A stretch of 64,000 nucleotides of DNA from Roseivirga sp. (lineage in GTDB: Bacteria > Bacteroidota > Bacteroidia > Cytophagales > Cyclobacteriaceae): positions 1 to 64,000 of the forward strand of contig JAAWWF010000005.1 of the NCBI GenBank assembly GCA_021404565.1, in the 5' to 3' direction. The position numbers and the translations under genes are program-made. The notes beneath the pieces were generated by a model. That model worked only from the letters and a program-made list of their open reading frames with translations. It did no database searches and was not told the origin of the DNA. Below, piece by piece: positions 61,057-64,000 of the stretch. The first letter of the stretch is position 1. Every line of letters begins with the position of its first letter.

Positions 61057-62151
61057 AGGGAGCAGCTCATAGAGTCCTCTTTGAGAGAAAAATCCAAAGA
61101 GCCTTAGAGAGCGCATATTTACCAAAACGCCATTGGTATAGACGAGGAAGGAATCAGATTCCATTTTGATCATAGATCTGGGGCTTTCCCCGTCTTCATC
61201 TACACTGCCGATATGGTATACTTCGATGATGGACTTGCAGGTGATTCTTTTAATATTCTCATTTTCTGTGGACTCTATCTTGATGAGCTTCTGCACCCTG
61301 GGTTCGCTCAGGTTGAGGGCAAAGCTGTAGTTACTCTTGTCTATCACCCTTTCGTAATGGTCCTGTAGTTTTTCCGGATCGGCATTGGTGAGGTTGGCTA
61401 TGAACTCGTTTTCTTCCAGGGTATTTTCGAGTAATGATTTAAAAAAATGTCTTAAGGAGCCGGTATAGGCCTCCTCCCGGTTTCGCTTCCATTTCCTTTG
61501 CTCTTTGGCATTGCCAGATTCCATCGGTTCAAAATTGGGATAGCCTACTACATACTGAAGGCGGTTACTGATCATAAAGTCAGTGACCAGATAGTTGGTA
61601 CGATAGCCCAGGTAGCGGTTTTCAATCTGAAGGCTGAACTCATTTTCAGGCCGGAGTACTCCTCGTTTTTCTTCTGTAAACTCGGCCACCCAGGGGTTTC
61701 TATATTCGATGTTTTTGGCTTTGAAGTTTTCGCCCATCATAAATCTGCTGAACTTTCTGAACCTGCTTTTCCATTTTTTATCCTCTGAAGATTCCACGGT
61801 TACTCCGGTGGACAGATTAGTGACCACTTCCTTGAGGCTGATGGTACCCAGGTCTTTATTACCATTAAGCAGGTCGATGGTTTTGACCATATTACCATAG
61901 GCGATATGGGAGATGACCATGGTATATTCTCCGGGAGGAAGGTTCTTGATAATGAACTTACCGGTTTTGTCTGTCAACATGCCATAAGAGGTACCGGATA
62001 GGTATATGTTGCACAATGGTATGCCTTCTTTTGTAGCTGAATCAACGACCCTGCCTTCCACCATACTCCACTCTTGTGCTTTTGCGCCTGAGGAGAAAAC
62101 AAGGGCAAGCGAAACCGCAAGTAGCAAACGCTTGATAACCGATTGTTTCAT
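61033..62151 (-). CDS. CarboxypepD_reg-like exported protein (copy 1)
   Basis: A 372-residue exported protein from the ATG at 62151 (signal peptide with KRLLLAVSLALVFSSGAKAQ). Longer in-frame starts up to 62259 would overlap the upstream gene and hide the signal. Residues about 25-110 form a carboxypeptidase-regulatory-like beta-sandwich: VEGRVVDSATKEGIPLCNIY and GKFIIKNLPPGEYTMVIS. The remaining 260 residues contain KKWKSRFRKFSRFMMGENF, WAEFTEEKRG and GLYELLPFEYD at the end. No barrel is visible. It is a paralogue of the gene upstream. Function unknown. Confidence 0.85.
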   Translation of the reverse strand: MKQSVIKRLLLAVSLALVFSSGAKAQEWSMVEGRVVDSATKEGIPLCNIYLSGTSYGMLTDKTGKFIIKNLPPGEYTMVISHIAYGNMVKTIDLLNGNKDLGTISLKEVVTNLSTGVTVESSEDKKWKSRFRKFSRFMMGENFKAKNIEYRNPWVAEFTEEKRGVLRPENEFSLQIENRYLGYRTNYLVTDFMISNRLQYVVGYPNFEPMESGNAKEQRKWKRNREEAYTGSLRHFFKSLLENTLEENEFIANLTNADPEKLQDHYERVIDKSNYSFALNLSEPRVQKLIKIESTENENIKRITCKSIIEVYHIGSVDEDGESPRSMIKMESDSFLVYTNGVLVNMRSLRLFGFFSQRGLYELLPFEYDLTK

Positions 62152-62206
62152 AATAGTTTCTTTGGTAGCAGGCTTTTTAAAAACGACAATTGGCACAGTG
62201 GCTACA

Positions 62207-63292
62207 CTAATAATCGAAGGGCAGCATTTCGTACAAGCCTTCAGAGGCAAGATAGCCATATAACTTCAGAGCAGTGGGATTCACAGGTATTCCATTGGTA
62301 TAGACCAAAAACTCACCTTCCATTGCTTCTATTAGGGTTTGCTGTGGTTCTCCAAACGAATTGACCTCCCTGGTGTAGGTTACTCTGAGTAATTCCTTGA
62401 ATGCTATTTTTTTGATGTTGGGATTTTCCGTTGCGCTTACTTTTACATGCTCAAAGAGGTTTTGTGCGTTAATGTTAATTGTATTGTCGACTTCTATCGG
62501 AAGTATTTTGGAGGCGGATCCCTGGAATTTGACAGGATTTTTTTCTGTAATCTGAGTATCGAAACCCGCTTGTTCGAGCTTGTTTTCAAGTATTGACTTG
62601 AAGATATGTCTGAGCGAGCCTTCGTAGGCCTTGAGTCGGTTCTTCTTCCAGAGGGTCACCTGGTCGGGAGAATTACTGGTAAGTGGGGTAAAACCGGGAT
62701 AACCCACCATAAACTGATTGCTCTTGCTTAGGAAGAGCCTTTGTACCAGAAAATGAACTTCATAGCCTGTATAATCATTTTTCATGTTGAGAGTAAAAGG
62801 CCTGGCCTCGGTGAGCATGCCTCTTCCTCCTTCTTTGAACTCTACGGCATAGGGGTTCAGGATTTCCACATTCTTCTCTCTGAAGTGGGTGCCCATGATG
62901 TATTTGAGAAAACGATCATACTGGCGCTGCCATTTACGGTCTTTTTTGCCGGTAACGACTACTTCATCTACAGAGGTAGTGATGGGATCGAGGGGCATGG
63001 GGTCTAATACGAGGGAATCAGTCTGAGTCTTAAAGCTGATTAATTGTGGTAGGTATCCAACATGAGAATATACAAGCTCGTAGTCTCCCGAGTCTGGTAC
63101 CTCAAAAGAGAAGTGACCTTTGGTGTCAGTACTGGCTCCGAGCGTGGTACCTACAATGTATACATTGCAAAGCTCTACGGGCTGAAGAGTGGTAATGTCA
63201 AAAACCTGTCCGGATATATGATGTTGGGCACTGGTATTGAATGGCAGGCCAAGCAGTAGAAATGATATAGAATGAATAAAGCGTCTTAGCAC
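62207..63292 (-). CDS. CarboxypepD_reg-like exported protein (copy 2)
   Basis: A 361-residue paralogue of the next gene downstream, with a signal peptide (IHSISFLLLGLPFNTSAQ). The regulatory-like sandwich has ISGQVFDITTLQPVELCNVY and GHFSFEVPDSGDYELVYS. The later region has KKDRKWQRQYDRFLKYIMGT, YAVEFKEGGRGML and the closing GLYEMLPFDY shared with copy 1. These proteins look like barrel-less relatives of SusC/TonB-type N-terminal domains, probably periplasmic or at the outer membrane. The thioesterase gene lies 9 bases upstream. Confidence 0.85.
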   Translation of the reverse strand: MLRRFIHSISFLLLGLPFNTSAQHHISGQVFDITTLQPVELCNVYIVGTTLGASTDTKGHFSFEVPDSGDYELVYSHVGYLPQLISFKTQTDSLVLDPMPLDPITTSVDEVVVTGKKDRKWQRQYDRFLKYIMGTHFREKNVEILNPYAVEFKEGGRGMLTEARPFTLNMKNDYTGYEVHFLVQRLFLSKSNQFMVGYPGFTPLTSNSPDQVTLWKKNRLKAYEGSLRHIFKSILENKLEQAGFDTQITEKNPVKFQGSASKILPIEVDNTININAQNLFEHVKVSATENPNIKKIAFKELLRVTYTREVNSFGEPQQTLIEAMEGEFLVYTNGIPVNPTALKLYGYLASEGLYEMLPFDY

Positions 63293-63301
63293 CCGGTAGA
63301 T

Positions 63302-63748
63302 TTAGCTAATCAATTTAGCTGATCGCGGCACTTTTTCCAATAGCTGCTGTGGTATGTTGACGGTGGTTTTCAATGTATAGTCATAGAAAGCGATGCCTGT
63401 TTTTCCCCTCGCGATGAGTTTTCCGTTAACTGCATTTTCCAATACATAGTAAAAATCGATGCTTCGCTTGCCAATATCTCCTAGAAACAATGTGCATCTG
63501 ATGATATCGCCATGAAAGCTCTCTCCCCTGTATTCAATGGCGGCATCGGCCTGAATGGTGCCTATTCCTTCAATGTTCAGCTCATCTTTATAACCGAGCG
63601 ATCGGAAAAATCTGAGCCTTGTTTCTTGCATATAGCTCAGAACTATCTCGTTGCCGAGGTGATTGCCATAATTTATGTCAGAGATGCGTACGGTAATTTC
63701 TGTACTGAACAGGGAGGTGTCTGGTATCTTTAATTTAATCCGACTCAT
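63302..63748 (-). CDS. 4HBT-fold acyl-CoA thioesterase
   Basis: A 148-residue cytoplasmic hotdog-fold protein. The motif ISDINYGNHLGNEIVLSYMQ has the YGNHLxN form of the 4-hydroxybenzoyl-CoA thioesterase active-site loop. A central strand IQADAAIEYRGESFHGD and a closing GIAFYDY follow. It would hydrolyse an acyl-CoA or acyl carrier thioester; the chain type is unknown. It may be the first gene of the run through the two CarboxypepD_reg-like genes. Confidence 0.88.
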   Translation of the reverse strand: MSRIKLKIPDTSLFSTEITVRISDINYGNHLGNEIVLSYMQETRLRFFRSLGYKDELNIEGIGTIQADAAIEYRGESFHGDIIRCTLFLGDIGKRSIDFYYVLENAVNGKLIARGKTGIAFYDYTLKTTVNIPQQLLEKVPRSAKLIS

Positions 63749-63795
63749 GTGCTGATTGAAAGTGGCGAAGATAACAGTTCAGCCTGCAAGTATGG

Positions 63796-64000
63796 CTATT
63801 CTTTGATATTAACTGCGTAACGATGGCTGGCGTGGCCGGGTTTGCCATTGAAGGAGAGTCCTTCGATACTGACGATTACTTCTCCCGGATAGTCCGTATT
63901 GAAGTAAGATATGGTGGCGAGACCGTTTTCGTCTGTAATAATATGAGGTTCCCAGAATATGGTTTTCCTATGATCAGGGGAGAAATTCAGTGGCTGATCA
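63796..64000 (-). CDS. 3' end of a third MG2/TonB-plug paralogue (truncated by window edge)
   Basis: An open frame of 67 codons on the minus strand runs from the window edge to a TAG at 63796-63798. The translation contains IFWEPHIITDENGLATISYF and IEGLSFNGKPGHASHRYAVN. It aligns with the C-terminal domains of the proteins at 57406 (MHWEPSVTTDDSGRAVIEFW) and 54895. It is therefore a further member of this family. Its 5' part, including any plug domain, lies outside the window. Confidence 0.8.
   Translation of the reverse strand, partial: DQPLNFSPDHRKTIFWEPHIITDENGLATISYFNTDYPGEVIVSIEGLSFNGKPGHASHRYAVNIKE

Noticed and set aside
62152-62259. Longer N-terminus for the CarboxypepD_reg-like gene
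   Set aside because: It would overlap the upstream gene and place 36 residues before a clear signal peptide, so the ATG at 62151 was used.

Overview
The window reads as chromosomal DNA of a Bacteroidota bacterium, most likely in the Cytophagales/Cytophagia (Fulvivirga/Roseivirga-like; genus inferred only from gene types). Supporting signs are a gliding-motility/T9SS type B sorted protein beside a PorP/SprF-OmpA protein, BshA for bacillithiol, 800-residue FtsX-type permeases, MG2/TonB-plug proteins, a GH3-beta-lactamase fusion, mostly SD-less starts and a TAnnTTTG promoter box before rlmN. I see no phage, insertion sequence, CRISPR array, tRNA or rRNA.

Layout. 162-7533: three paralogous ABC permeases on the minus strand, then a divergent NtrC-type sigma-54 activator and its histidine kinase (7900-10615). 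Six copies of one 17-bp palindrome, in three pairs with identical 23-bp spacing, lie at fixed distance from three sigma-54-like promoters facing the permeases, so this looks like a self-contained sigma-54 regulon. 10606-12361: LytTR regulator and LytS-type kinase. 12524-18110: SGNH lipoprotein, SMP-30-like protein, APC permease and three tandem exported SAM-methyltransferase-like proteins. 18097-19446: PIN-PhoH ATPase. 19636-24849: amino-sugar module with GH109 glycosidase, sodium symporter, sugar nucleotidyltransferase and anomeric sugar kinase. 24950-26079: YceI and DUF985 cupin.

26405-44567 is rich in regulators. Four ECF-like sigma factors, all with non-ATG starts, are each followed immediately by a single-pass membrane protein: two with periplasmic TPR domains, two with TonB-like C-terminal domains. 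The two sigma-TPR pairs flank a 1135-residue TPR-CHAT protease-like protein, a candidate proteolytic sigma-release module. The second sigma-TonB pair is translationally coupled to a VCBS-repeat T9SS cargo protein and a PorP/SprF-OmpA protein. Between them lie a VWA/MoxR-ATPase/AlbA_2 operon, a MerR-B12-domain regulator and a DUF1761 protein.

44576-64000 holds a DUF2911 protein, a nucleotide-sugar epimerase-like protein, bshA, the GH3-beta-lactamase fusion, a mutL operon with two rhomboids, two full MG2/TonB-plug paralogues plus the 3' end of a third cut by the window edge, rlmN, two CarboxypepD_reg-like paralogues and a 4HBT thioesterase.
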